From: Minwuia sp.
GTDB lineage: Bacteria; Pseudomonadota; Alphaproteobacteria; Minwuiales; Minwuiaceae
Length of the DNA: 64,000 nucleotides
Assembly: GCA_029210175.1 (NCBI GenBank)
Contig: JARGPL010000027.1
Location: 1-64,000 of the forward strand
Direction of reading: 5' to 3'
Below the pieces are notes generated by a model, which was given only the letters and a program-made list of their open reading frames with translations, searched no databases and was not told the origin of the DNA. Both the position numbers and the translations under genes were made by a program. Of this stretch, positions 18,187-26,809 are shown piece by piece; the stretch's first letter is position 1; each line of letters begins with the position of its first letter.

Positions 18187-19101
18187 ATGGCTAAACTGAT
18201 GGACGGCAAGGTTGCCGTTGTAACGGGCGGTGGCGGTGCCATCGGTGGCGAGATCGCCAAGATGATGGCTGCACATGGCGCATCGGTCGTGGTCAACGAC
18301 CTGGGTGGTGCCGTGTCCGGTGACGGCAACGACGAGAAGCCGGCCCGCGACATCGTTGATCGGATCAATGACGGTGGCGGCAAGGCCGTGCCGCATTTCG
18401 GCTCGGTGGCCGAGCGCCGCGATGCCGAAGACATGATCAAGACCGCAACCGATGCATTCGGCAAGGTCGACGTGGTCGTCAACAATGCCGGCATCCTGCG
18501 CGACGTCATCTTCCACAAGATGAACGAACCGGACTGGGACATGGTCATCGCCGTGCACCTGAAGGGCAGCTTCAATGTTGCGCGTTCCGCGGCGCCGTAT
18601 TTCCGCGAGCAGGGTTCGGGCTCCTATGTCCACTTCACCTCGACCTCCGGACTGATCGGCAACTTCGGTCAGGCCAACTATGCGGCGGCCAAGCTCGGTA
18701 TCGTGGGGCTGTCGAAGTCCATCGCGCTGGACATGAATCGCTTCGGCGTCCGCTCCAACTGCATCTCGCCGTTTGCCTGGTCGCGCATGATCGGCACGAT
18801 TCCTTCAGACACGCCGGAGCAGAAGGCACGCCTGGCAAAGATCCAGCGCATGACCCCGACGCAGCAGGCGCCGCTGGCGGTCTACCTCGGCTCCGATTCC
18901 TCCAGCCACGTCACTGGCCAGATCTTCGGTGTTCGCGGCAACGAGATCTTCCTGTTCAACCAGCCGCGACCGATCCGGTCCACCCACAACAGTGAAGGCT
19001 GGACGCCGGAGACGATTGCGGACCATGGCATGCCGTCGCTGGAGAAATCCTTCTTCGACCTCGATCGGTCGGCAGACATCTTCACCTGGGATCCGGTCTG
19101 A
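18187..19101 (+). CDS. SDR, (3R)-hydroxyacyl-CoA dehydrogenase of the MFE-2 type
   Basis: The 304-residue short-chain dehydrogenase has the NAD(P) motif TGGGGAIGGE, NNAG, and the catalytic residues S (FTSTSG), Y and K (YAAAK). The N-terminal sequence (GKVAVVTGGGGAIGG, then VVVNDLGG) resembles the dehydrogenase part of peroxisomal multifunctional enzyme type 2. The next gene encodes the matching hydratase-2 part, so the two act in sequence on (3R)-hydroxyacyl-CoA. GGGGAGGA precedes the ATG; the longer upstream frame overlaps the preceding gene. Confidence 0.9.
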   Translation: MAKLMDGKVAVVTGGGGAIGGEIAKMMAAHGASVVVNDLGGAVSGDGNDEKPARDIVDRINDGGGKAVPHFGSVAERRDAEDMIKTATDAFGKVDVVVNNAGILRDVIFHKMNEPDWDMVIAVHLKGSFNVARSAAPYFREQGSGSYVHFTSTSGLIGNFGQANYAAAKLGIVGLSKSIALDMNRFGVRSNCISPFAWSRMIGTIPSDTPEQKARLAKIQRMTPTQQAPLAVYLGSDSSSHVTGQIFGVRGNEIFLFNQPRPIRSTHNSEGWTPETIADHGMPSLEKSFFDLDRSADIFTWDPV

Positions 19102-19143
19102 CCGGATCCTGCGGAACTGTCTCAATGGGGAGGAGAGAGATAG

Positions 19144-19998
19144 ATGGCGATCAACTATGACCACCTGATGAACTATCCGATTCCGGATGGGGTTCAGGAC
19201 ATGAACTTCCGGGACGCGATCATCTATGCGCTCGGGATCGGTCTCAGCCAGGATCAGTTGGACAAGCGTCAGCTGCGCTATACCTACGAAGACGATCAGA
19301 AGGTGTTCCCGTCCATGGCCGTGGTGCTTGCCGGCCCCGGTTTCTGGGTCAAGAACGACGATACCGGCGTCGACTGGGTCAAGGTCCTGCATGGTGAGCA
19401 AGGCATGGAGATCCACAAGCCGATCCCGGTGAATGGCAAGCTGACCGGCAAGTCGACCATGACGGAGATCATCGACAAGGGCGCAGGCAAGGGTGCCCTG
19501 ATGTACTCCGAACGGGTTGTCTATGACGAGGCCGGTGACAAGGTCTGCACGCTGACCTCCACGACCTTCGGGCGGGGGGACGGGGGCTTCGGTGGTGAAC
19601 CGAAAGCCGCGCCAAAACCGCATGCCTTGCCGGATCGCGCACCCGACGGGTTCGTGGACATGGCCACCCGGCCGGAGGCAGCACTGATCTACCGCCTGTC
19701 CGGTGACTACAATCCGCTGCATGCGGATCCTGACGTCGCCACGGCGGCAGGCTTCAAGGCGCCGATCCTGCACGGTCTCTGCAGTTTCGGCATTGCCTGT
19801 CATGCCCTGGTCAAGGCGCTCTGCGACTATGACGGCGACCGGCTGAAGAAGATGGGTCTGCGGTTCACCTCCCCGGTTTATCCGGGTGAGACGCTGCGCA
19901 CCGAATACTGGCAGGACGGATCCGATGTCTCGTTCCGCACCACGGTGCTGGAACGCGATGTCGTTGTCCTGAACAACGGGTACGCCACCATCGGCTGA
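19144..19998 (+). CDS. MaoC-type (R)-specific enoyl-CoA hydratase 2
   Basis: The 284-residue protein has a double hot-dog layout: a degenerate N-terminal half, and a C-terminal MaoC half with the hydratase-2 motif GDYNPLHADPDVA followed by FKAPILHGLCSFG. It hydrates trans-2-enoyl-CoA to the (3R)-hydroxy form. Size and sequence fit the hydratase domain of peroxisomal multifunctional enzyme type 2. Together with the SDR before it, this is that enzyme split into two genes. A GGGGAGGAG site precedes the ATG. Confidence 0.92.
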   Translation: MAINYDHLMNYPIPDGVQDMNFRDAIIYALGIGLSQDQLDKRQLRYTYEDDQKVFPSMAVVLAGPGFWVKNDDTGVDWVKVLHGEQGMEIHKPIPVNGKLTGKSTMTEIIDKGAGKGALMYSERVVYDEAGDKVCTLTSTTFGRGDGGFGGEPKAAPKPHALPDRAPDGFVDMATRPEAALIYRLSGDYNPLHADPDVATAAGFKAPILHGLCSFGIACHALVKALCDYDGDRLKKMGLRFTSPVYPGETLRTEYWQDGSDVSFRTTVLERDVVVLNNGYATIG

Positions 19999-20024
19999 TC
20001 GACGGCGATGCGGCTGATCGACAC

Positions 20025-20067
20025 TCAAGGGCGCGTCCTGATTCATAGGGATCGGACGCGCCCTTGA
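20025..20067 (+). terminator. Hairpin terminator of the adh-SDR-hydratase operon
   Basis: A perfect 14-bp inverted repeat (20025-20038 with 20054-20067, arm TCAAGGGCGCGTCC) with a 15-nt loop lies about 25 nt after the hydratase stop. The following sequence is only moderately T-rich. The gap 19999-20328 otherwise holds the sigma-54 promoter of the PilZ gene. Confidence 0.7.
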
Positions 20068-20251
20068 TAGTCTCATTCTGTCAAGACCATCTGAACTTGA
20101 CGACAAATTGCACCGCAGGAATTGCCGGTCGACGCTCTTGCAAGGGCAGGATTTGCCTCTGATCGTGCAACTGCTACTGCGATGAACCCGCTTGTGTTCC
20201 GCCACGAAACACATCGTCCATCCCCGTCCCGGGGCGAGACAGAATCCCTTT

Positions 20252-20267
20252 TGGCACATGATTTGCT
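20252..20267 (+). promoter_or_regulatory. Sigma-54 (RpoN) promoter of the PilZ gene
   Basis: TGGCACATGATTTGCT matches the -24/-12 consensus TGGCACGNNNNTTGCW at every fixed position but one, with the exact 12-bp GG-to-GC spacing. Transcription would start near 20278, about 50 nt before the PilZ start codon. This predicts activation by an enhancer-binding protein; no enhancer site was recognised by eye. Confidence 0.65.
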
Positions 20268-20328
20268 GTTGAGTGGTCACCCGATGAAACAACGTGTTTC
20301 CCGGTGTCCGCAAAGACAGGAAGCCGAT

Positions 20329-20694
20329 ATGAACACAGGCCCCCAGAACCGTCGCAACCACGTTCGGATCAATCTCACCGGACGCACGACTGTGGAAATC
20401 GGAAATCAGGCATTGCGCATTTCCGGTACATTGCTGGATATCAGTCTTGGCGGCGCGCGTCTGAAGGTTGACGACGTCGCTGAATGGTCCGCCCGACAGG
20501 TGGCGGTCATCGTCGACGGACTGAAGACCATTGCCGATGTGGTCTGGAGCCGCGCTGGCGAAATCGGTCTGCGCTTCAGGACATCCGGCAAGGACGCGTC
20601 AACAGCCGTGGACCTGTTCGAACACATCATTCTTGGTGAATACCGCGACCAGGCACCCACAGCGCGCGCATGGCAGGCTGCCTCCGTCGGCTGA
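20329..20694 (+). CDS. PilZ domain protein (c-di-GMP receptor)
   Basis: This 121-residue single-domain protein has both c-di-GMP binding motifs: RxxxR (R9-R13 in RNHVR) and DxSxxG (D37, S39, G42 in DISLGG). The ATG at 20329 follows AGGAAG; the longer upstream frame runs through the sigma-54 promoter and is not coding. It lies beside exopolysaccharide genes, which PilZ proteins often control, although those genes are on both strands. The partner is unknown. Confidence 0.88.
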   Translation: MNTGPQNRRNHVRINLTGRTTVEIGNQALRISGTLLDISLGGARLKVDDVAEWSARQVAVIVDGLKTIADVVWSRAGEIGLRFRTSGKDASTAVDLFEHIILGEYRDQAPTARAWQAASVG

Positions 20695-20823
20695 TGACAC
20701 GCCGACGGACTTGCCCGGCTTGATCAGGTTGCCGGTGATTGCGATCGTAAGCTGGCGAAAGCAGCCGCTTGTCAACGAAACGCTGGGCCGCAGATCACGC
20801 GGCACAGCGCCCCGATGATGGAT

Positions 20824-21147
20824 TCAGAGGTTCGTTGTCTCGGTCACCACATAGCGCCCGATCTCACGTGAAATGAATTCGAGACCGGCAAGCTTTTCCC
20901 GAAACACGATCATGTGCGGGGCCCGGGAATGGGCCTTCAGGGCCGCGTCGCTCTCCCACTCCTCGAACACGCGAAACGCCCCCGCTTCTGTCAGATCGGC
21001 ATAGAAAGCGTAGGAAATGCACCCGGCTTCCTTCCGGGTCTCTGCCGCCACTTCGATCATGGCGGCCTGGGCCGCTTCACGGCTGTCCGCCGCGACGCGG
21101 ATGGGCCCACTGACAACGATCATCGCATCAACCTTCGTCATTCGCAT
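20824..21147 (-). CDS. Antibiotic biosynthesis monooxygenase (ABM) family protein
   Basis: The 107-residue dimeric ferredoxin-like fold protein shows typical ABM segments (AETRKEAGCISYAFYADL, then FRVFEEWESDAALKAH and the conserved H). Small ABM proteins include quinol monooxygenases such as YgiN and heme-degrading enzymes; the substrate here is unknown. It converges on the PilZ gene with a 129-bp gap that holds a weak GCCGC/GCGGC hairpin and nothing else recognised. Confidence 0.85.
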   Translation of the reverse strand: MRMTKVDAMIVVSGPIRVAADSREAAQAAMIEVAAETRKEAGCISYAFYADLTEAGAFRVFEEWESDAALKAHSRAPHMIVFREKLAGLEFISREIGRYVVTETTNL

Positions 21148-21217
21148 TCCACACCCGTCTACCCCGTCAGGAACAGATGTCTGGCGAAACCATCCTCCGT
21201 CCCGCGGGCATCACGGC

Positions 21218-23491
21218 TCAGTTCTTGTAGTAGTTCTTGTACTTGCCATAGTAGTAACTGGCACCGGAATAATAGTACCCGTAGCGCGCCTGCTTGGACA
21301 TGTTCATTTGGGCCAGTACAGCGCCAGTCACCCGGACGCCGTTTTCCTTCAGCCGATCCAGACCGGACTTCACGACTTCACGCGGTGTGTCGTCCCACTT
21401 GATCACATAGATCACTGCATCACTGATCTGACTGATCACCAGGGCGTCGGAAACCGCCAGGGTCGGTGCCGCATCCAGCACGATCGTGTCATAGGTTTCC
21501 TTCAGCGTTTCGACCATCCGGTCGAATGCGCGCGATGACAGCAAATCAATCGCCTGTGCGGCGGTTTCCTTCGCAGGCAACGCATGCACACCGGACGGAT
21601 GATCCTTGTGGATCGCTTCATCCAGTTCATGGCGCCCCGTCAGCACATCGAGGATGCTGATGGAATTGTCCAGCCGCAGCGTGTGATGCAGCGAGGGACG
21701 ACGCAGATCACAATCAATGATGATGGATTTCTTGCCCTGGCTCGCCACGGCCTGAGCCAGCAGGACCGATGTCGTGCTCTTGCCTTCGGACGGCAGGGAC
21801 GATGTCACGAGCACCACCCTTGGCGGCTTGTCGACGTTCGACAGCATCAACGACACACGCATGCTGCGACAGGCTTCTGCCAGACCGGACGTCGGCTTGT
21901 CACTGACGTATTGCAGAACATCAGCACGGTTCTTCCGGAAACCCTTGACCAGTGGTATCGACCCAAGCGTGACGAGCCCCAGCACGCTTTCCAGCTGCTC
22001 CGGCGACCGGAACGCATTGTCCAGTTGCTCCAGCAACAGCACCAGCCCGAAACTGACCGCCAGCCCGAGAATGGTAACAATCAGCATCGACTGTGACCTG
22101 TTGGGACTGGCCGGGCGGCCGGGCCGCTCCGCCTGGGAGATGATGCGGGAGTCGGCCTGCTGGATCTGGCCCTGTTCACTGGTTTCCTTGAAGCGGGACA
22201 GGAAGCTCGTGTAGAGCACACGCGTCGCCTCGGCTTCCCGCTCCAGTTGGCGCAATTCGACGGACGACTGGTCCTGCGAGATGGCCCGCTGTTCCAGCTG
22301 GCTGACACTGCGCTGCAACGCCTGTTCCCGTGCGGAAGCCACGTTCAGTTCGGTTCGCAGGGAGCGTACGACCTTTTCTACTTCCCGGTTGATGGCGGCT
22401 CGCGTATCGGCCAGTTCGGCACGTACGTTCAGGATGCGCGGATGGCGCTCCGCATAGCGGGTCGACAGCTCCGCGTCCTGGCGCTCCAGATCAGCGAGCT
22501 TCTGACGCAACGACTCGACAAGGGGCGACGACAGTGACTCGGCCGCAGTTTCGGTGCCTTCACCAGCGACCTGACGATATCGTGCCTCTGCCTCCGCCCG
22601 TGCAGCGCGGGCCAGCACAAGTTCGGAATTCAGCTGAGTCAGCTGCTGCGACGTCAGTTCGACACCCTGACCTGTACGGTTGGTCTGGCGCGCCTTGAAG
22701 GCTGCGACGGCGCCTTCCTTCTCTTCAACCTGACTCTTCAGGTCTTCCAGACGTTCGTTCAGCCACGATGTTGCCCGGCGTGTCGCCTCGTATTTCGCTT
22801 CGAGCTGATCGATGATGTACTGCTCGGCAATTGTATTGGCAATCAACTGGGCCTTGCCGGGATCGGGCGAAGAATAGCCGACCCGAATGGCCATCGTGCC
22901 CGGCACCACACCGGCCGTCATGTTGCCACGCAACGTGCCAACGATACCACGTTTCACCGCCTGCATCTCAGGCCCGTCCGGATCAAAGGAATCGAAGGGG
23001 GGCGGCTGCACGACCTTGCCGTCCGCGCCGGTCAACATTCGGATGGCCGACTGCGGCAAGACCTTTTCCAACCCGTACAGGGTCGCGTAGGGCACCCTGG
23101 GACGCAGGGCGTAGTTGAACTCGGGATCCCGTTCCAGCCGAAGCTTCTCGACCACACGCTCCAGCAACTGGGTAGAGCGCAGCAACTGGATCTCGCTGCC
23201 AACCGCAGCGTTGTTGGTAGGCAGGCCAGACACGACGCTTTCGATATCGATGACCCGCGTTTCGCGATTGTTCAGCATGATCGTGGCACTGGTCGTGTAG
23301 ATCGGCACGACGCGCGACAACTGATAGAGCCCCGCCAGAACGAAGAGCAGGGTCACCCCTGCGATCAGGAACTTGCGCCGCCAGGCGATCGAGATGATGC
23401 GGCGGACGTCGAACCTGTCTGTCGTTCCAGGCGCGCCAGTCTGCTCCTGAGCCTTGCTGCCAAAAGTCGATTGTATTGCGGTGTTGCTCAT
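21218..23491 (-). CDS. Polysaccharide co-polymerase and tyrosine autokinase (Wzc-like BY-kinase)
   Basis: The 757-residue inner-membrane protein starts with a Wzz domain and a first membrane helix near residue 45. A long periplasmic coiled coil (about 190-420) and a second helix near 470 follow. The cytosolic BY-kinase domain has Walker A SSLPSEGKSTT near residue 565, Walker A' IIIDCDLRRP and Walker B TIVLDAAPT. The last 25 residues are a tyrosine cluster (RYGYYYSGASYYYGKY) for autophosphorylation. It controls export and chain length of a surface polysaccharide. The start is uncertain: the frame continues upstream and the ribosome binding site at 23491 is weak. Confidence 0.92.
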   Translation of the reverse strand: MSNTAIQSTFGSKAQEQTGAPGTTDRFDVRRIISIAWRRKFLIAGVTLLFVLAGLYQLSRVVPIYTTSATIMLNNRETRVIDIESVVSGLPTNNAAVGSEIQLLRSTQLLERVVEKLRLERDPEFNYALRPRVPYATLYGLEKVLPQSAIRMLTGADGKVVQPPPFDSFDPDGPEMQAVKRGIVGTLRGNMTAGVVPGTMAIRVGYSSPDPGKAQLIANTIAEQYIIDQLEAKYEATRRATSWLNERLEDLKSQVEEKEGAVAAFKARQTNRTGQGVELTSQQLTQLNSELVLARAARAEAEARYRQVAGEGTETAAESLSSPLVESLRQKLADLERQDAELSTRYAERHPRILNVRAELADTRAAINREVEKVVRSLRTELNVASAREQALQRSVSQLEQRAISQDQSSVELRQLEREAEATRVLYTSFLSRFKETSEQGQIQQADSRIISQAERPGRPASPNRSQSMLIVTILGLAVSFGLVLLLEQLDNAFRSPEQLESVLGLVTLGSIPLVKGFRKNRADVLQYVSDKPTSGLAEACRSMRVSLMLSNVDKPPRVVLVTSSLPSEGKSTTSVLLAQAVASQGKKSIIIDCDLRRPSLHHTLRLDNSISILDVLTGRHELDEAIHKDHPSGVHALPAKETAAQAIDLLSSRAFDRMVETLKETYDTIVLDAAPTLAVSDALVISQISDAVIYVIKWDDTPREVVKSGLDRLKENGVRVTGAVLAQMNMSKQARYGYYYSGASYYYGKYKNYYKN

Positions 23492-23647
23492 GCTCAACCA
23501 AATGCTAATCAGGTGAAACGGAAAATTGGCGCGGACCATACCCTCGGGTTGGTGTTTTAACAACGCCATGAATTGCGCCGGGACCAACGAAGTGATCGCT
23601 GTCATTCGCCCGTCCGCGGATATTTCTTTCAGAAGGCTGCTGGTACC

Positions 23648-24442
23648 GTGACTGTCTTCCTCTCGAAGGTCCTGCAGGCGATCATCTACCCTGTCGGGAT
23701 TTCTTCTCTTCTTATCCTCGCGGGGATTGTGATGATCCTGTTGCAACGGCGGCGTACCTGGTTGCAGGAGATCGGAATTTCCTTTGTATGCGGTGGACTT
23801 GCCGTCCTTTGGATGTCGTCGGTTTCTCCAACGGCTGTCTGGCTTGCATCCACCCTGGAGCGAGACTATCCCCCACGACCGATTGCCGAGACACCCAGAG
23901 CGGATGTGGGGATCGTTCTCGGCGGCGCCCTGGGCGGCCAGGCACCGCCGCGGATCATGCCCGACATGGGCGGCGCCACTGACCGTATCTGGCTGGCGGC
24001 CAAACTCTGGCATCACGGAACTGTTCCGCGATTGCTGGTGGTCGGCGGCAACCTGCCATGGTCGCCGAAGGCTGCGCCCGAGTCAGAGATGATTCGGGAT
24101 CTGCTGGTGCAGTGGGGCGTGCCTGCCGCCGTGATCGAGATCGAGACCGCAAGCAGGAATACCTGGCAGAACGCGCAGGGTGCGCTGGCCGCCATGCGGC
24201 GGTCGGGTGACAGGTCCGCGCTGCTGATCACATCCGGAACACACATGAAGCGGGCCTTGGCGACATTCCGCAAGGCAGGGCTGGACGTCATGCCGGCCAC
24301 TGCGGAGGTTCAAGTCGCGGGCCGAAGCCGCTTCACGGTCCTGGATCTGGTTCCAAACGCCGGCGCGCTGAATGCCACCACAGTGGCACTCAAGGAACAC
24401 CTCGGCCTGTTGGTCTATCGGCTGCTGGATCGCGCCGAATGA
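23648..24442 (+). CDS. YdcF/ElyC family protein (DUF218)
   Basis: This 264-residue protein has two N-terminal membrane helices (about residues 5-25 and 38-58), then a DUF218 domain. The domain contains VGIVLGGA, RLLVVGGN, ESEMIRDLLVQWGVP and ASRNTWQNAQ, the usual conserved set. Relatives such as ElyC and SanA act in envelope polysaccharide or peptidoglycan metabolism. GTG at 23648 is preferred over the TTG 25 codons upstream. It diverges from the BY-kinase gene. Confidence 0.85.
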   Translation: MTVFLSKVLQAIIYPVGISSLLILAGIVMILLQRRRTWLQEIGISFVCGGLAVLWMSSVSPTAVWLASTLERDYPPRPIAETPRADVGIVLGGALGGQAPPRIMPDMGGATDRIWLAAKLWHHGTVPRLLVVGGNLPWSPKAAPESEMIRDLLVQWGVPAAVIEIETASRNTWQNAQGALAAMRRSGDRSALLITSGTHMKRALATFRKAGLDVMPATAEVQVAGRSRFTVLDLVPNAGALNATTVALKEHLGLLVYRLLDRAE

Positions 24443-24452
24443 CCGGATGCAC

Positions 24453-24514
24453 GCCAGCCGGAAGCGCTGCTTCGTGATCGTTGCATCGCTTGCGTTCGAA
24501 CCGGCTGGCGCATG
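24453..24514. repeat. Inverted repeat after the YdcF gene
   Basis: CGCCAGCCGG is repeated as its exact inverse CCGGCTGGCG about 40 nt further on, just after the YdcF stop codon. It may form a long-loop hairpin that ends transcription. The rest of the 222-bp gap before the SH3 gene shows no clear signal. Confidence 0.5.
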
Positions 24515-24664
24515 CTTGACGCCGGGCGATGTCACCCTTAGACACCGTGCGGCGAGGTATGGCACTGTTGCCGGTATCGGTCGCGCAGCGACTATGATGA
24601 CAGCGCGCGTCAACCGCATGAGAGACCCTTTGGTGTATCAGACGACCTGTATCGGGATGGACAG

Positions 24665-25366
24665 ATGAAGCAGTTGGAATGGTTCGTCACTGGCATCGTG
24701 ATTCTGGCTCTGGCCATTGTTGGACTGCTGTATGCCTTGTCCGGCCCTAGCCCCGAAGCGATCGCCGCCGCCGAACAGCGCAACCGGGTCGCCGAAGGCA
24801 TTCGCCTGACCGTCGAGCAGCGTGCAGGCATCGTCTTCACCAACTTCGTACCGGGCGTCAAGGTCGGCGAAAAGCTGTGGGATTTTCGCGGTGAAGCATC
24901 TGGTACCGGCCGCGTCGAACCTGTCTACGGCATCGCCCGGCTTGTCTGCGAACGTATGCAGCCAATCCCGCGCTGCTGGCAGATCGTCAGGCTGGAACGG
25001 GATGGCCGCACCCTGATTGACGGAGATGATCAAGGTCCCGCAGCTTCGGATACGAACGTGGTCAATGAACCCGTCATTCGCCAAACGCCCGCACCGGTCA
25101 CTTCTGCGCCTTCTGCACCCGCTCCGGCTGCTGCAGCAGCACCGCTGCCTGCTGCAATCGCCGAATGGCAGGTCACAGGGTCCACTGTGAACGGCCGCGC
25201 CGGCCCGGGGACGACATTCCCTGTCGTGGTGCGCCTCACCCCGGAGAACCGGATGCGACTTATCGAGCTTGATGGCCGCTGGGGGCATTACGAAATCGTG
25301 TCCCCTGCTGCAGATGCGGGCCAGCGGATGTGGGTCTGGTCAGACCTGGTGACCGAGATCAAGTGA
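24665..25366 (+). CDS. Membrane-anchored SH3 domain protein
   Basis: The 233-residue protein has an N-terminal membrane helix at about residues 8-27. A periplasmic region with an alanine/proline-rich linker (about 140-165) leads to a C-terminal bacterial SH3 domain (VNGRAGPGTTFPVVVRL, then W(G)HYEI). Such domains commonly bind cell-wall or protein ligands. The stop overlaps the start of the O-antigen ligase-like gene by 4 bp (GTGA), which ties it to polysaccharide assembly. Confidence 0.82.
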   Translation: MKQLEWFVTGIVILALAIVGLLYALSGPSPEAIAAAEQRNRVAEGIRLTVEQRAGIVFTNFVPGVKVGEKLWDFRGEASGTGRVEPVYGIARLVCERMQPIPRCWQIVRLERDGRTLIDGDDQGPAASDTNVVNEPVIRQTPAPVTSAPSAPAPAAAAAPLPAAIAEWQVTGSTVNGRAGPGTTFPVVVRLTPENRMRLIELDGRWGHYEIVSPAADAGQRMWVWSDLVTEIK

Positions 25367-26745
25367 GTGATCTGAGAGTCAGAGATCTCGTTCTGGCCGG
25401 CACGACACTTCTCTTTGTTCTGCTGTCGGTCGTTCCCTTCGCTGGATATCAGCCCTGGGTCTGGATACCGCTTTCGCTTGTTGCAGGTGCGGTCTTCATC
25501 CTGTCCGGTGTCATTGACCTGACAGACCACCGGTCCGCGCGCGCGACCCTTGAACGGCTGAGGGTGCCGGTCCTGCTCTTCTTCGCGGTCATCCTCTGGG
25601 CTCTGATCCAGACGCTGGACGGCCTGCCGCGGATGTTCTGGCACCCGGCTTTCGCGCGGATCGAAGCTCCGGGACGCATGACGCTGGATGCGGAAATCTC
25701 GGGCCAGTACATCCTGCGCCTGCTGTCCTATGGCATGGTCTTCTGGATCGCCTGCCGCCTGGGGCGCCAGCATCAGATCGCGAACACCATCCTGCTCGCC
25801 GTCGGCCTGTTCGGACTGCTCTACTCCATGGGCGCTGTTGTCCAGGTGCTGACCGGCAGCGAAACACTGTTCGGCGTCCAGCGACGTGCAGGTCCTGATA
25901 TCCCGACCGGCACGTTCAACAATGCCAACAGCTTCGCGTTCTATGTCGCCCTGTGCATGGTCAGCAGCATGGTCTGGCTGTTTCGTGCACCGCTGTCTGC
26001 AGATGGCGCGACCGGCACATATCGCCAGCCCATCGAAGTGACTTTCCGCATGCTGCTGCTGCTCTCCCTTCCGGCAGGGATCATGGCAATCGGTCTTTCC
26101 GTTTCCAGGGCGGGCGCAATTGTTGCCATGGTCGGGGTCATCACGGTGCTTGTGCTCGCCTATGCGCCAGCAAGGTGGCGCGCGCTTTCCAGCAGGGCGT
26201 TGCTGATTCTCATTGCCGTGGCGCCCGTGCTGATCACCCTCACGGTCGCATGGGTGGATCGGGATTCGCTGGTGGGCCGGGCCCTGCTTGACCGGGTGCC
26301 GATGTACGGGACAGCCCTGAAGATGGTGATGGCCGGACCACTGGCAGGCACCGGACTTGGCACGTTCGAGATCGCGGCAGAGCCCTGGAAGTTCGAGGAA
26401 CTCTATTTCTACCGCTGGGACGCCGCCCATAATGTTTTTCTGGAACATCTGGTGGAAATGGGACCGATCATGGCGCTGCTGTTCTGGGCGGCGCTGTTGC
26501 TTGTTGCCTGGCAGATTGCCGATGGCTTCGCGGTGCGCCGACGCGACAATCATTATGCCGCGCTGGGACTCGTCGTGCTTGTCATGGCCGCGCTGCACAA
26601 CGCCATCGATTATCCGCTTCACCGCCCGGCGGTCGCCTATCTGTTCGTGTTGCTGATCGGAGTCGCCTGGGCCCAGAGCTGGTCATCGGCACCGAAGCGG
26701 TCGAAACCCCGGCGCAAGGCCCGGTCCACACGGCCCGACAACTAG
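25363..26745 (+). CDS. O-antigen ligase/polymerase family membrane protein
   Basis: The 460-residue polytopic protein has about ten to twelve hydrophobic segments. It carries the Wzy_C/WaaL landmarks GTFNNANSFAFYVAL near residue 185 and, in the large periplasmic loop, GTGLGTFE followed by AHNVFLEHLVEMGP. It would polymerise or ligate a glycan at the outer face of the inner membrane. The GTG start at 25363 overlaps the preceding stop. A neighbouring BY-kinase favours a polymerase role; this is inferred. Confidence 0.88.
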   Translation: MSDLRVRDLVLAGTTLLFVLLSVVPFAGYQPWVWIPLSLVAGAVFILSGVIDLTDHRSARATLERLRVPVLLFFAVILWALIQTLDGLPRMFWHPAFARIEAPGRMTLDAEISGQYILRLLSYGMVFWIACRLGRQHQIANTILLAVGLFGLLYSMGAVVQVLTGSETLFGVQRRAGPDIPTGTFNNANSFAFYVALCMVSSMVWLFRAPLSADGATGTYRQPIEVTFRMLLLLSLPAGIMAIGLSVSRAGAIVAMVGVITVLVLAYAPARWRALSSRALLILIAVAPVLITLTVAWVDRDSLVGRALLDRVPMYGTALKMVMAGPLAGTGLGTFEIAAEPWKFEELYFYRWDAAHNVFLEHLVEMGPIMALLFWAALLLVAWQIADGFAVRRRDNHYAALGLVVLVMAALHNAIDYPLHRPAVAYLFVLLIGVAWAQSWSSAPKRSKPRRKARSTRPDN

Positions 26746-26809
26746 ATCTGTCCATCAAGTGATGGGATCGCACCAGCGCGCTGGTGATGCAATCTGACAG
26801 CGGAGCGAT
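26746..26809. repeat. Palindromic element, copy 2
   Basis: This is a shorter relative of the element at 10992-11128, again exactly filling the gap between two convergent TAG stops. Its centre CACCAGCGCGCTGGTG (26771-26786) is a perfect 16-bp palindrome. The flanks at 26760-26777 and 26780-26804 match copy 1 at 17/18 and 24/25 positions. It lacks the 23-bp arm extension and loop that copy 1 carries at the centre. Confidence 0.82.

Noticed and set aside
18805-20361. Leftward open frame of 518 codons opposite the hydratase gene
   Set aside because: It is antisense to two recognised enzymes and shows no domain, so it is treated as a shadow.
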